From the NCBI GenBank assembly GCA_025667525.1, contig CM046882.1, forward strand, positions 549,580,630 to 549,644,629: a stretch of 64,000 nt of DNA, given 5' to 3'. Below, piece after piece: positions 46,591 through 57,983 of this stretch. The DNA comes from Glebionis coronaria (taxonomy: Eukaryota > Streptophyta > Magnoliopsida > Asterales > Asteraceae). Under the pieces are notes generated by a model. It saw nothing but the letters and a program-made list of their open reading frames with translations, searched no databases and was not told the origin of the DNA. Numbering within the stretch: the first letter of the stretch is position 1; every line of letters begins with the position of its first letter. Made by a program: the position numbers and the translations under genes.

Positions 46591-46847
46591 GCTGTGATTC
46601 TTTTAGGTTTTAGATAATCTTTTTATGAATTGTGTGTTTTTTCGAGTTGCTTAGGTTTTAATGATGGATTCGAGCGATTCTAGTGGTCGTAGTGGTGTTG
46701 TGGATCCTTCAACGTTGGTTGATTTGACTAGTGATCAGACTAGTGTCGATCAAGGTTTGGATCTGCCATCCGAAAGCGTTCTTCATAGTCTTGCGGATGA
46801 GATTTCAGCGTATGAACAAGACGGTGAAGAAGCGGAAGCTGTTAAGA

Positions 46848-47101
46848 GTAAGTGTTCTAGTTTTTTGTTTAGCTTAGTATATGTTCCCAATGTATCATAT
46901 ATGTTAGCAACATATCATATATGATGTTTATATTTTTATATAGATATGATAGCCATGTATCATATACTATCATATATGTTCTCTAATTTAAAATATATTA
47001 TACATGGTACATCATATATGATAGATGTCTATCATATATGATGTTTACATGATATGCGATATGTTTTTCTAGTATTTGTAATCATATATGTTTTTTTGCA
47101 G
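46848..47101 (+). other. Intron 1 of the transposase gene
   Basis: GTAAGT...TTTGCAG. It joins codon phase 1 in exon 1 to the frame of exon 2. It contains at least five ATCATATATG-type motifs. Confidence 0.8.
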
Positions 47102-48184
47102 AGTTGAATGTTGTGCGTACTCCTGAGTCGTATATCACTCATTCCAACTTTGATACTCCTGGTGGTACTGTTTACTACATTCCAAAAGTGCCAGCCGAGT
47201 TTTTACTTGTTAAAGGGAACGAGTACGATTCAATTGAGCATTGTATTGCTGCTTACAGGAAGTATGCGGTAAAAGCTTGTTTTGTTGTTAGGAAATCGTG
47301 TCAGAAAATGTTACAGAGCGGGATTGTAAAGCAAAAGTATTTGGTTTGCAATAGGAAGGGTTCCCCCAAGGATATATATGTAGACACCCTAGATTTGGAG
47401 AATGGTTACAACCAAATGAGGCATTCAAATCTGCATATCACCGGTTGTAAAGCTCGTGTTGTTTTTAACTTGATCCCTGGTACGACGAAGTTCAAGTTGA
47501 GTGTATTCGATACTATCCACAATCATGAGCTTGAACGCGAGGAGTACAAGCATCTGTCTAAGAATCAGAGGCAGTTAACATATGCGGAGCAAGTGTTTAT
47601 TGTTAAGGCTGCGGGTGTGAATATCTATACTACAATAGCTCATCACCTTCTGACCGGGATCAAGGGTTTTATCTGCTCGTTCACGGAACTACCGTTGACT
47701 TCAAGAACTTCTTCCGTAGCGTCAACTATTACATCGGGGACTATGACGCGCAGATGTTGATAAACAAGATGGAGAAGAGGAAGGAGTACGTTGCTGATTT
47801 TCTTTTGATTATTTGGTTAACAAGGCTGAGCTTATTGGCTTATTCTGGGCTGATGAAGTGTCCAAGTACAACTACAAGGAGTTCTGTGATGTTGTCTCTT
47901 TTGATGCTACGTTTTAGACAAACAAGTACAAAATGGTATTTGTTCCTTTTACGGTGATTGACAACCATAGGAAGTGTGTTACGGTTGTTGTTGGTTTGCT
48001 CAAGTTCGAGACCACGGAATCCTATGTTTGGTTACTTAAAGCTTTCATCAAAGCGTTTGGTAAACCACCTAGTATAGTAGTGACTGATCAAGATAAGGCG
48101 ATGAGGAATGCCATTGAAGCCGAGTTTGTTGGTACAAAGCATAGGTTGTGTATGTGGCATATCACGCAGAAGCTTCCAGCGAAG

Positions 48185-48380
48185 GTACGTTTTTTTAAGA
48201 CTGGTATCATATAGGGGATGAAGTAGTATCATATATGTTGTTTGAGTCGTATCATATATGTTGAAGTAGCATCATATATGATGTGAGAACATAATTTGAT
48301 TCAAAGCATTTGGTTTTTGTTTTGTTTTGTGGTCTTGTTATCATACTTTATAGTTTTGATTCATTTTAACTTTGTTGCAG
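48185..48380 (+). other. Intron 2 of the transposase gene
   Basis: GTACGT...GTTGCAG, phase 0. Three ATCATATATG motifs lie near 48228-48282. Confidence 0.8.
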
Positions 48381-49099
48381 CTATGTGAGAAAGTATACAA
48401 CGAGACGAATTTTAGAGGGAAGTTGAACCAGATTGTGTGGAACATGTACATTGGTCCCGAGGAGTTTGATACCAGATGGGGTGATCTGATGACAGAGTTT
48501 AATTTGAAGGAACACAAGTGGTTGACGAAGATGTATAATATGCGTTCAACTTGGATCCCTGCTTACTTTTCGGACTCGCCGTTGTGTGGATTGATGAGGA
48601 CTACGTCTAGATCAGAGAGAGAGAGTTGTTTCTTCTCCCACTTTACCAATTCTAGCTCGACGCTTATGAAATTTATGAATTGCTTTGAGACGGGGATGGA
48701 GACGCAAAGGAGCGTTCAAGAGAGAATGGACCATAATACATTGGAGACTGTTCCAAAGTTCAGGACTCTACTCAAGATTGAGAAACATGTTGCGATGGTT
48801 TACACTCGTACTATGTTTGAATTGGTTCAGAAAGAGATTTTCGTTGGATTGTGGTATTGCCAGATAGATGCTAAGAGTGTGCCGAGGGATCCGAGGTTTC
48901 TGTTATCAGAGTGAGGCGTTTTGTTTATGAAGAGCCTGGTAAGAAGAACAAGAAGAAGACGAAGGATAAGGTTTCTGATAAGGCTAAAGTTGGTGATTCT
49001 TCTAAGAACGTGAACAAGAATGAAAATGACAACGATAAGGAGAAGGAGAACGAAGATGATGAGGTTGATATGTTTACCAGAGAAGATGGTTTGTACAAG

Positions 49100-49236
49100 G
49101 TAATGTGATCTATTTGTTGATATAATTTTTTACTTTTTTTGATATATCATATATGTTAAGTACATGTTATCTTATATGATATTGTTCTTGTATTTCTTTA
49201 TCATATATGATATTCACTGCTTTGTTTTTTTTTCAG
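49100..49236 (+). other. Intron 3 of the transposase gene
   Basis: GTAATG...TTTTCAG, phase 0. Two exact ATCATATATG-type motifs. Confidence 0.78.
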
Positions 49237-49875
49237 GTCTTGCGCAACGTAGATGATGGTTCAGTTATTTGTACATGCCAGTTGTTTATGAGGGTTGGGA
49301 TATTATGCAGGCATATTTTGTGTGTGTTCAAGAACGCCAACATCGAGATGATCCCTCGGCAATACATTCTTAGGCGTTGGACCAAGAACCTCATCCCTAC
49401 TGCGTTGAGGAACAAGAGGAATAGGTATGGGGAGAATAATGTTGTTGTCGAGAATTATGCGAGCGAGGCGACATCTATTGTTGATCACTGTGTGCATTTG
49501 TTGAGCAAAGACGAGCCTAGGTTAGGTGCTTTTGTTGAGAAGTTGAAGCAGTTGAAGATAGATGTTGAAGCGGATTGCCCGAATCCCCCATCTAAGAGGA
49601 AGGTTGACTGTTTGGAGCAGCTTGTCGGTGTCTCTCATCCGCCAGTACGTTTGGTTGATAATCTAGGTGTTGCAAGCCCTAAAGGCCGTCCAGGACGTCT
49701 AAAGCGGCGTATTAAAGGTGGAAAAGAGAAAGCTATTGAGAAAAGCAAGAAGAACAAGAATTCATGTTCGGTGTGCGGAGGTACTGATCATAACATGAAG
49801 ACTTGCACTGGTAAGCGATTGGAGGAAGTCGTTGTCGAGGATCCACTTGTTGCATGTGCAAGTACGAGTGGATGA

Positions 49876-51016
49876 AGTTGAATAGAAGAAGATTTGTTTG
49901 TTTTAGGATTTTTTTTCAGTTTTATTTTACTGTTTGCAGTTTCTGAACATGTCATTATGACGTATGATGCTATTTCGTCTTGATCACTTTGATTCATGAG
50001 AAGTTTTTTTGATACTCTATTTTTTTTGGATAATCATATGTCAATGAGTCATGAGAAGTTGTGTTTAATCCCTTATTTTTTTTTAGTTTGTTTGCTTTTG
50101 TCAGTTTACAAGTTTTTTTTGGACTATCAGATATGATACTAATGTATCATATATGTTAAGTTGTCAACACATCATATATGATATGTATGTATCAAGTATG
50201 ATAGTTTTTATGACAATAATGTTACTTCTTTCTATAATTTCTTTTCCAGAGCAAGTGTGTTTTTACAAATTTTTTTTGGACTATCATATATGAAACTAAT
50301 TTTTCATATATGATAGTTTTGTTTGTAACGGTTTACATGTTTTTCAATATGCTTATATTCTCTAGAAATTTAATACAAGAACAATACATATGAAACAAAA
50401 GATTCATGTTACTTCCATTTCATAATAGAAAATTCGACGGGTTACAAGTTAAAACAAGTTGAATCCACAAAATGTGGTACATCCTATTTTACCGCCAGCA
50501 ACTTGTCTTCCCTACGATTATATCCAAGTGTTTTCCAATGGTACGTCAGGTGTAGGCGACATGACTCAGGGGTAGTCGGACTAATGGATTCCTATTAACT
50601 GATCCACGATCAACGACTAGTTGACCCCAAGCTTAGAGCAACCCATCATGGGTTCTCTTCCATGCCGCGTATTCCTTTTCCCATTGGACAACTCATCTAA
50701 CTGCTTCTAATCTAAATCAGTTTACTAATCTTTATGCCTAGCCTAATGTTCCAGTGGGTTAAGCGTTAAATCTTAATAAGGTACGCGCCATGACTCGGGG
50801 GTAGTCGGACTAATGGATGCCTATTAACCGATCCATGATCTACGACTTGTTGACCCCAAGTTTGGAGCAACCCACCATGGGTTCTCCCGCATGTCGCGTA
50901 CCCCTTTCCCAGCGGATAGGCTAAGCAAAGCGAAAGTCTTAAACATAAATATAAATTATTACAGACCAAATTTAAAATAAAAGTCTTAAACTGTATTGTC
51001 TTTTTGCTTTTCTTCT
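49876..51016. other. Spacer between the two convergent MULE genes
   Basis: No gene. It holds several ATCATATATG motifs (50127-50310) and a pair of 150-bp direct repeats (50548-50930). Minus-strand open frames here are not convincing. Confidence 0.7.
50548..50930. repeat. Two imperfect 150-bp direct repeats
   Basis: The copy at 50548-50695 recurs about 229 bp on, at 50779-50925. They share GGGGTAGTCGGACTAATGGA, TTGACCCCAAG, GAGCAACCCA and CATGGGTTCTC words. The second copy is bounded by GGTACGCG near 50780 and the inverted CGCGTACC near 50895. Function unknown. Confidence 0.85.
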
Positions 51017-54000
51017 TCAGATGACGCTCTTGGCGACATCTCTGTCTTGTTCCTCCTTTCTTGCTTTGATTGCCTCTTTGATAACCTTTGTCTTGGCTGG
51101 TTGCATCTGGTGGGTTCTTGCAAATTCATAAGCTACCTCGGTTACCTGCTGCCTCTTAGTGTTCTTCTCATGTGATAATATCTTTGCAGCGATCCTGAAC
51201 CTTAGCTTTAGTATTTCCTTTCTTTGGTCATCTGAATCACTCGGGAAGTCTAAAACCCAACCTTTTGCACTTTCTCCCTCATAGTGCTCCATGTGCATCA
51301 TTACAAACACACCACAATCGATGTCGTTGTGCATCGTTCCCCAATTTGGTCTAATGATTGTATGCTTCTTGATTTTTTTCGTCATCTTGTGTTTGACGCT
51401 CTCCAGATACATCATAAACATTTTCATCTGCAAACCAAGCCCCAAGTTTATCATATTCTTTGGTGTGTTATTTTTTTTAAATGCTTCTGAGATGCACATA
51501 TTTTCATTTTTTTTAGTTTATTTATGTATTTAGTGACTTACTAGTAGGTCACAATACGTCTGGTACTTGCTTTCATATGTGTTGGCGACTTTTGAATTGT
51601 TGATGATTGTCACAGCGCCGTTGTTGAGGTTAAAGACAACCAAGTAGTAGTGCTGGTGAGAGATGACAGGGAAGAAAACCTGCAGAGTTTTTATAAGTTA
51701 TATTTTTTTGAATCTATTATAAACTGTAATATCATATATGTTCTAATGCTACTACTTTTGATTGCATGTCACTCATCATATATGATAAGGTTTTATCATA
51801 TATGTTATATTTTTTTATCATATATGTTAATCAAGTGTTTACCAAATCTACACTCTTCAACTTCAGCAAATCCTCATCTTCTCCCATAGAGGTTCTCATG
51901 TTTTCTTCAAATTTTTGAAACTGCTTGTGGACGTCATACTGTCCGTTTGGCAGCTTCCAATCAAACATGTTTGCTGTCTGTATTGCATAATCAACAAGAT
52001 ATTTTTTTTTAGTTTCTGGACGTAATTTTGTTTTAAAAACATTTATGATGCAAGATGTACTTACAATCATAGTTGACATGAAGTATTGTTTCTTCTTTCT
52101 CCCTACTGTGCGTGTGTGTTCCTCAAAGTTTAGAACTTTTGAGTAGGTGTCGATGACAGGTGCGTCTACCTTTAGACCCAGAGCCATTGTCTGCATGTTG
52201 TCCCTCATGCAAGCATAATTATGGTCCGCTGACTCGAATATGAAATCCCTGCAAACATAGTTCAATTACTTTTTATCATGTATATATGATCCTACTTTAA
52301 TGATAATTAGTTTGTTAGTGTTTTAGCTTTTACTTACAGGCCGTCATTAGTCATCGAGAACAAACTCTCGCCTATCATCAACTCTGCTACAGTGAGCTTT
52401 CCCTGTGCTGGTGCTTTCTTGTTTATGTAGTTTGAAACGAGCAAGCGGGATGGCCTCTTTTGTACTTTGGCAGCCTCATCTTCTTCTACCATCATCACTA
52501 TCTGCTTAGGTGTTGTTTCAGGAGTTTTTGTGATTTGGCTGAAAGCTGGTGTTGTTTTGAGAGATTTTGGTTGCCTCGTCCCTCTTGTTTTCCTTTTCGC
52601 CATCTCGTCTTCCTCCAGCTTCTTGTTTTTGCTTTCAATTGCTTGGCGTTTCAACTCCATGCAATACCGGTCCACGTATTCGTCAATTTCTGGGTCGTTT
52701 TCAAACTCCCCGGACAATGGCTCGTCTGTGTAAACAGTCTTAAGAGTCTCTGCCAACATCGCTGCTTATTTAGCTGATTTTGGTTGGTTAACCAACCTTG
52801 CTTCGTTGACCAGTTGCTCATTTGCAGTTTGCTTTTCTTTATATTTTTCCTTTTGAGCAGATTCCTCTTCCTCTGTTTGTATATTTTCAAGAGTAACCGA
52901 CTTTTTTTCTAAAATAGGAGCATCTTTTCTTTTCCCATCATCCGTGGAGGTTTGCTCCCACTCCATGAAATCCACATCAAGCCCATCGTCCTTGTTTCTC
53001 TTGAATACCACCTGGTATTCTTTGCATAGACCAAGCAATGTGTCATCATTTCCAAACTTTCTAAGGCCTTCTCCAAGTGTTTCAGCAAGCACTCTCCTTG
53101 CATCATATATCGCTTCAAATCGATCGATACTTTTATCAACGAACTCCTGCATAGAAAAAAGTATGTTGTTAGTGTATTAGTATCTTTCATATATGATAAT
53201 TTATCATATCATAATATGATAGTTCATACTATCATATATGAAAATCATAGTTTTTTGTTTTACCTCTAGTGTTTGTGGTTTCCTGTCTTTTATTGGTTCT
53301 AGATAGAAGTCGTTGTGTTTGTATTGGTCGATTCCCATGTGGACATCTTCTTCCTTGTACTCTTGATGATGCTCTAGCTTTCCCAAGCACTCATTGATCA
53401 TTTCTTCATGGATTCTATTCTTGATCAGCCGAGAGTTCCAGCTTCTTATTGCTGGTCTGCGGCGCATCACGGATACACCTGGGAAGTATGTTGAGTCCAA
53501 GTAAAGCAGCTGGAAAATGCAACAGAATTTGTTGTCAATGCAATGAAAACAAAGAAATTAAGTTTTTTATATAAAAAAAAAAGTAAAACGAAAGTTGTAC
53601 TTACAGACAAGAATGTAGTTGGGTCGTAGTACCAACTTTTTCCACCTGGTTCACTTCATCTGTTCTTACTTTTCTTCAGGCATTCAATCATGTAGGAGGA
53701 CCAGTCTATATCTCTTATGGTGTCCTCCTCTCTTATCCTTTTCAGTATCTTGTAGGAAAGCTTGCCGCCATTGTCTACTCCACCCATTGTGCATCCAAAG
53801 AGCATTAGAAAGTTCATGATAAACGTGAAATCTGCCTCACTAGTCGTCTGTATCTTTTTCGAGATGGTTGCTGCTGTTGGTTTTCCATTGAACTGAGTCA
53901 TCCACTGTTTTATGAAACGATCATCTTTTTCTCGTTCTTGCAGTTCATCAAGTGAGATTGTTCCATCTTGAACACCAATCATATCATGCACCTTCTCTCT

Positions 54001-55312
54001 TGTTATTTTAATTGATCCCTTTTGAAGTCTTAGTTCCATGCTCCGAGGATGGAATTTCTCGGCAACAAAGTACAATAGATGTGAAGATAGTTCCTCTATG
54101 GGAAACTCGATGTATCTTTCGAAACCGATATCCTTAATAACCTTTTTTCTTTCATTTGACAATCCCATAGTGGCTTCATACAGTGGTTTGGGCGAGCTTT
54201 TTGTCAACACAGTTTTGTATACCTTCTCTTGCTTTTTTTTCGTCGGCCCTCTACCCTTTTTTCCTTTTACCATAACCATCTGGTACTCTTCATCACCTCC
54301 TTCTGTTTCATTTTTTTTACTTGATGCCTTTTATTAGAGAACCTTTATGAACTACCATTTTTTATGTACCAACTTCAGCTTCATGTACCTCCTCCTCTTC
54401 ATCTTCAGTCTCATTCCTATCGTCCATCTGCTCATCTTCTTCGTTTGATTCCTCCATTGGAGGTGTTCCTTTTTTCCCTGTTTTCTTTATACCTTCACTG
54501 TAGGTCTTTTTCTGTCTTTTTGTGCCTTTGTTTGGACGTTTTGCTTCCTCTCTTTCTTCCAATTTCCTCTTTACATCCTTTTATCCTTCCTTTTTGTTTC
54601 TGAAGGGTTGATGAAGCTTATCTTTGTTATTTTCTTCGTAACATCTTTCACCGTCTCTTCTTTCTCAGATTCTTGTTCTTCATCTTCATTATCTTCATCA
54701 TTCTCCTCGTTACTTTCGTCTTCACCCTCTGGCTCTTCTTCACCCTCTGTCTCTTATTCATCTTCTGCATCGTCGGGTTGTTGAGAGTCGCTTTCTTCTT
54801 TATTAGTTTGTGTTTTGATGTATTCTTCCCCACTGCTAATTCTCTCGTTTTCTGAAACATCATCTGCCTCCGTACCACTTTCTTCTACATTTTTACAAAG
54901 CAAAGAGATGTTTATTAGTGTATGTTTTTTCCTAATGAAATAATATGATACGTAATATATTTTTCTTACCTTGTGTACTCTCTATTGGTTTGTCAACGTT
55001 CTTCTGTCTGGTAGCTGTTTTTGCTTTGCCCTTTGGTTCAACATCTTTTCCTTTGGCCTTCGTTTGAGTGACAGCTTCAGTGACACCTTTGCCCTTTTCC
55101 TTGTTTTGTCTTTCTCTTTCAAGCGCTGGAGCTTTTTATTTCATTAACTTTAGAGTAACTGCAAATAAAAAAAAACTTATCAAATATGATACTTATTTTC
55201 ACTTTTCTGTTTTTTTTTTGCTTTTTTTGAGTCACATCAGTTTTACCTAAGTTTCTTTTAGGTGGTTGTTCTGTCTCCTTATCCTTATTTTTTGTAGGCT
55301 GTTCATCTGCAA

Positions 55313-56380
55313 AAAAAGCGCAAAGTTAGACAAAATTACATCTGTTTAATGCTTTATATGTTGCATAACTTATGAAATATGATGAATCATATATGATAAG
55401 GTTCTATCAAATATGATGTTTCATTTTTTAACTATCAAATTTGATGTATCATATATGTTAAGATAATATCATATATGTTCTAATCCTACTGCTTTTGATT
55501 GTATTTTCACTCATCATATATGATAAGGTTTTATCATATATGTTTTATCAGTCTAGGAAACCATTTTTGCTCAACCGAGATGTTTATATTCACATACAAG
55601 CAATATTTAAACACAAAACTCGCTTAAAACTATCAAATGATGCAAGCAATATAATATCATATATGTTCTAATCCTAGTGCTTTTGATTATATTTTCACTC
55701 ATCACATATGATAAGGTTTTATCATATATGATAAGGTCTTATCATATATGATAAGGTTTTATCATATATGGTTTATCAGTCTAGGAAACCATTTTTGGTC
55801 AACCTTTTTAAATCTATTCTGTTTATTTTTTTAATCTACTATCATATGGAAAACTCGCTTAAAACTATCATATATGTTCTAATCCTACTGCTTTTGATTG
55901 TATTTTCACTCATCATATATGATAAGGTTTTATCATATATGTTATACTTTTTTTTATCATATATGTTCTATCAGTCTAGGAAACCATTTTTGCTCAACTT
56001 TTTTTAAATATATTCTGTTTTTTTTTAATCTACCGAGATGCTTATATTCACATGCAAGCTATATTTAAACACAAAACTCGTTTAAAAGTATCAAATGATG
56101 TTTCTTTTCATAGATCTACTATATTCATCATACATTTAGAGAAAAAGCATAGAAGAATCATGGATATAGCTTAAAAGTATAAAAAGACAGAGAAAAAGCT
56201 CAAAAAAGCTCAAAAAAGCTCAAAAAAGCTCAAAAAAGCTCAAAAAAGCTCAAAAAAAGCTCAAAAAAGCTCAAAAAAGCTCAAAAAAGCTCAAAAAAGC
56301 TCAAAAAAGCTCAAAAAAGCTTAAAAAGCATTTAAAAAGCTAAAAAAGCATTAAAAAAGGATGGATCTATGATTTTATAC
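55313..56380 (-). other. Long 5' intron of the peptidase gene, rich in repeats
   Basis: The donor GTATAAAA lies at 56380. Three copies of a 110-135-bp repeat (about 55466-55575, 55653-55803, 55860-55996) contain ATCATATATGTTCTAATCC, CTCATCATATATGATAAGG and a TCAGTCTAGGAAACC word. A fourth, shorter copy sits in another intron at 51731-51835. The acceptor was not fixed. Confidence 0.55.
56191..56325. repeat. Tandem array of a 10-bp unit
   Basis: About 13 copies of GCTCAAAAAA, one with an extra A, followed by decaying GCTTAAAAA and GCATTAAAAA units to 56358. It lies in the long 5' intron. Confidence 0.92.
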
Positions 56381-56625
56381 CTCTTTGCCTTATTTTTATC
56401 GTCCTTTGATCTGGTTTTTTTGGAAGATGACTCGTTTTTTCGGCTTCCCTTTCATCTTATTTGTTGATTATTTGATCGGATGTGTGTTTTGAAGGTGAAA
56501 TCGTCGATGAAAGATGGTGGTTTATGTATGTGTGTGTTTCAGTGTATGTTTTGTGTGTGTGTGAGTTTTAGTTAAAAATAAAAAATGACGGTTGAAGGTA
56601 GCGAAAAGATGGGTTTAGGGTTTGG

Positions 56626-56729
56626 GCGGGGTAGTGAAATGACGAAACTACCCCTCCGCTTTTTTTTTGTTTAAACGTGGATCGTTGAATTTATTTGGAT
56701 GAGTGACCCAGATTTGTCACCTTGTATCC
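56626..56729 (-). repeat. Inner inverted-repeat-like segment, right
   Basis: Read inverted it starts GGATACAAGGTGACAAATCT, with AGGGGTAGTTTCGTC about 80 bp later, matching 44127-44230 loosely. Directly outside, GGATACAAGG occurs again at 56733-56742 in the opposite direction. Confidence 0.5.
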
Positions 56730-56767
56730 AAAGGATACAAGGTATCTTAAATAACCGGACTCAGATT

Positions 56768-57187
56768 TAAAACATATAAATATTTTAAAATTAATTACTT
56801 TTATCTCTAGAAAAGCCAAAAATTTTAAACAATCTTCTTTTACTTTTTGAAAAGATAAATGTTTATTTTTCTAAAAAGATGTTTAAAAAAATTAAAATAT
56901 AAAATTTATATGTTTAAACAATTTAAAACTTTTTTCGAAAAGAAATTTAAACTTATTTTTTAAATATTTTTTTTTAAAAAAATTTTAAAAAAAATTAAAA
57001 AATTAGTTTTTTTTTGCAAAATACATCTCTCGTCAAAAGATAACGAAAAATATTTGTATCGTTAGTCATGAGAGATGTATTATGGCAAACGTTTGCCTAA
57101 CGAGTGATGCATAGTGTCAATACTTTCATCGAGGGATGTATTGTGTGAAAAAGTCTAAACCACAGGGATGTATTTCATAGTTTACTC
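56768..57187 (-). repeat. Right inverted arm of the MULE
   Basis: Inverted match of 43521-43950. The outer end reads GAGTAAACTATGAAATACAT on the minus strand. Followed by the TTGTTAAAA duplication. Confidence 0.78.
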
Positions 57188-57830
57188 TTGTTAAAATTAG
57201 AAAAAATTTCATGTTTGATCCCTATCGTTTACACCAAACATCAAATATGGTCCCTATCTCAAACTAAGTCCGCGGATCGTCCCTATCATTTACACTTTGG
57301 ATCAAAAATGGTCCCTATCTTGGATGAGAGTTAGTTTTGGCTATTAACTTTTGGACATATGAGGGTATTTTCGTCCTTTACTATCTTTTAATATTTTCTC
57401 TTTATCTTTTATCTCTCACACCACCCAACTTAACATCTATCTATCCCTCTCTCTCTCAAAGCCATCAAACCAGATCTGTTAAAAAAACAAATCACTTTTT
57501 TTTTCACTTGAGGTATTTAGGCTTAAGATGGACTTTTTTGGACACTCTTCCTTCTTGTTGGAACTCACGGATAATATATACAACCTGAAAATTGTTTTTC
57601 TCCAAAGTTTAAAGATATTATTGCAGTTTATATATAGATATTTTATACAAACATGATTGTGAGTCATGGACTCATTGGGACCCAACCAAACCTGTTTTGT
57701 CCCGCTACCAACTTGCCCATCCATTCATCCTACCATCTTGCCACCTCATTTAAAAGACCTGTTTTTTCATGGTTGTTGGTAGAGTTTTATGGAATATGCA
57801 CTGATTCCCTATTCTATCATGCAAAATTAG

Positions 57831-57983
57831 GCTAGGGAGCGCCAGAGGAAGGAAGAGGAAGAACGATTAGAAAGGGAAGCTGTTGAAGCTGAGAAGAAAC
57901 AAAAAGAAGAAGAAGCTCGTGAAAGAGATGCACGTGAAGCTGCTGAAAGAAAAGCTAAGTTGATCAAACTGGGTTTTGAATAA
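57831..57983 (+). pseudogene. Captured gene fragment: charged coiled-coil C-terminus
   Basis: A frame of about 50 codons, opened by a stop near 57828 and closed by TAA 57981-57983, reads as a dense Glu/Lys/Arg/Ala coiled coil (RKEEEERLEREAVEAEKK, AREAAERKAKL) and ends in IKLGFE. The quality of the heptad-like pattern inside a non-coding element suggests a captured exon rather than chance. The parent gene was not identified. It has no ATG, so no protein is expected from it alone. Confidence 0.5.

Larger units (their letters stand above)
46661..49875 (+). pseudogene. FAR1-type MULE transposase gene, four exons, disrupted
   Basis: Exons 46661-46847, 47102-48184, 48381-49099 and 49237-49875; all introns are GT-AG and join in frame. 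Exon 1 is acidic. Exon 2 carries the FAR1/WRKY-GCM1 zinc-binding region (YLVCNRKG, GCKARVVF, IHNHELE). The MULE DDE transposase core follows, with Asp in VVSFDATF and in VVTDQDKAM and the CMWHITQKLP segment. Exon 4 holds the SWIM zinc finger ([17 protein letters not shown]), the [11 protein letters not shown] motif typical of FAR1/FHY3 proteins, and a terminal CX2CX4HX4C knuckle. It would bind the element ends and cut and paste them. Breaks: frame shifts near 47675 and 47803, a TAG near 47918 in the core, and a shift near 48908. As read it is non-functional. Confidence 0.87.
51017..56455 (-). pseudogene. Ulp1-like C48 cysteine peptidase gene of the MULE, multi-exon, disrupted
   Basis: The catalytic half is clear: exons 53264-53509, 52338-53146, 52065-52248, 51843-51977, 51542-51679 and 51017-51428, all GT-AG and in frame. 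An upstream exon ends at 53605. That exon (about 53656-54279) carries the conserved N-terminal region of plant transposon Ulp1 proteins (NFLMLFGCTMGG, RDIDWSSYMIECL). Catalytic motifs: His in HYYLVVFNL, NNS where Asp is usual, and Cys in NDIDCGVFVM. Further upstream lie Lys/Glu-rich exons and a probable start at 56453-56455 (MKGKPKK). Relatives remove SUMO-like modifiers; what they do for MULEs is unknown. Breaks: TGA 53656-53658, TAA 52766-52768, TAA near 54362, and shifts in the N-terminal exons. The gene converges on the transposase. Confidence 0.85.
43521..57187. mobile_element. 13.7-kb Mutator-like element with FAR1-type transposase and Ulp1-like peptidase genes
   Basis: Long inverted ends of about 420-430 bp: the left arm starts AAATAAACTGTAAAATACAT and the right arm, inverted, starts GAGTAAACTATGAAATACAT. 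Both continue with TTTTCGTTATCTTcTGACGA-like sequence. Flanks TTGTTTAAA (43512-43520) and TTGTTAAAA (57188-57196) match at 8 of 9, as for Mutator duplications. Inside are two convergent multi-exon genes, + strand transposase and minus-strand peptidase. A second, more divergent inverted pair starting GGATACAAGG lies inward (44127 and 56729). The transposase-peptidase unit may therefore be an inner MULE nested in an outer inverted-repeat element. The gene pair is that of Kaonashi-type MULEs. Both genes are broken. Confidence 0.72.

Noticed and set aside
54364..54855. + strand hydrophobic frames that look like membrane proteins
   Set aside because: They are the complement of Lys/Glu-rich minus-strand peptidase exons.
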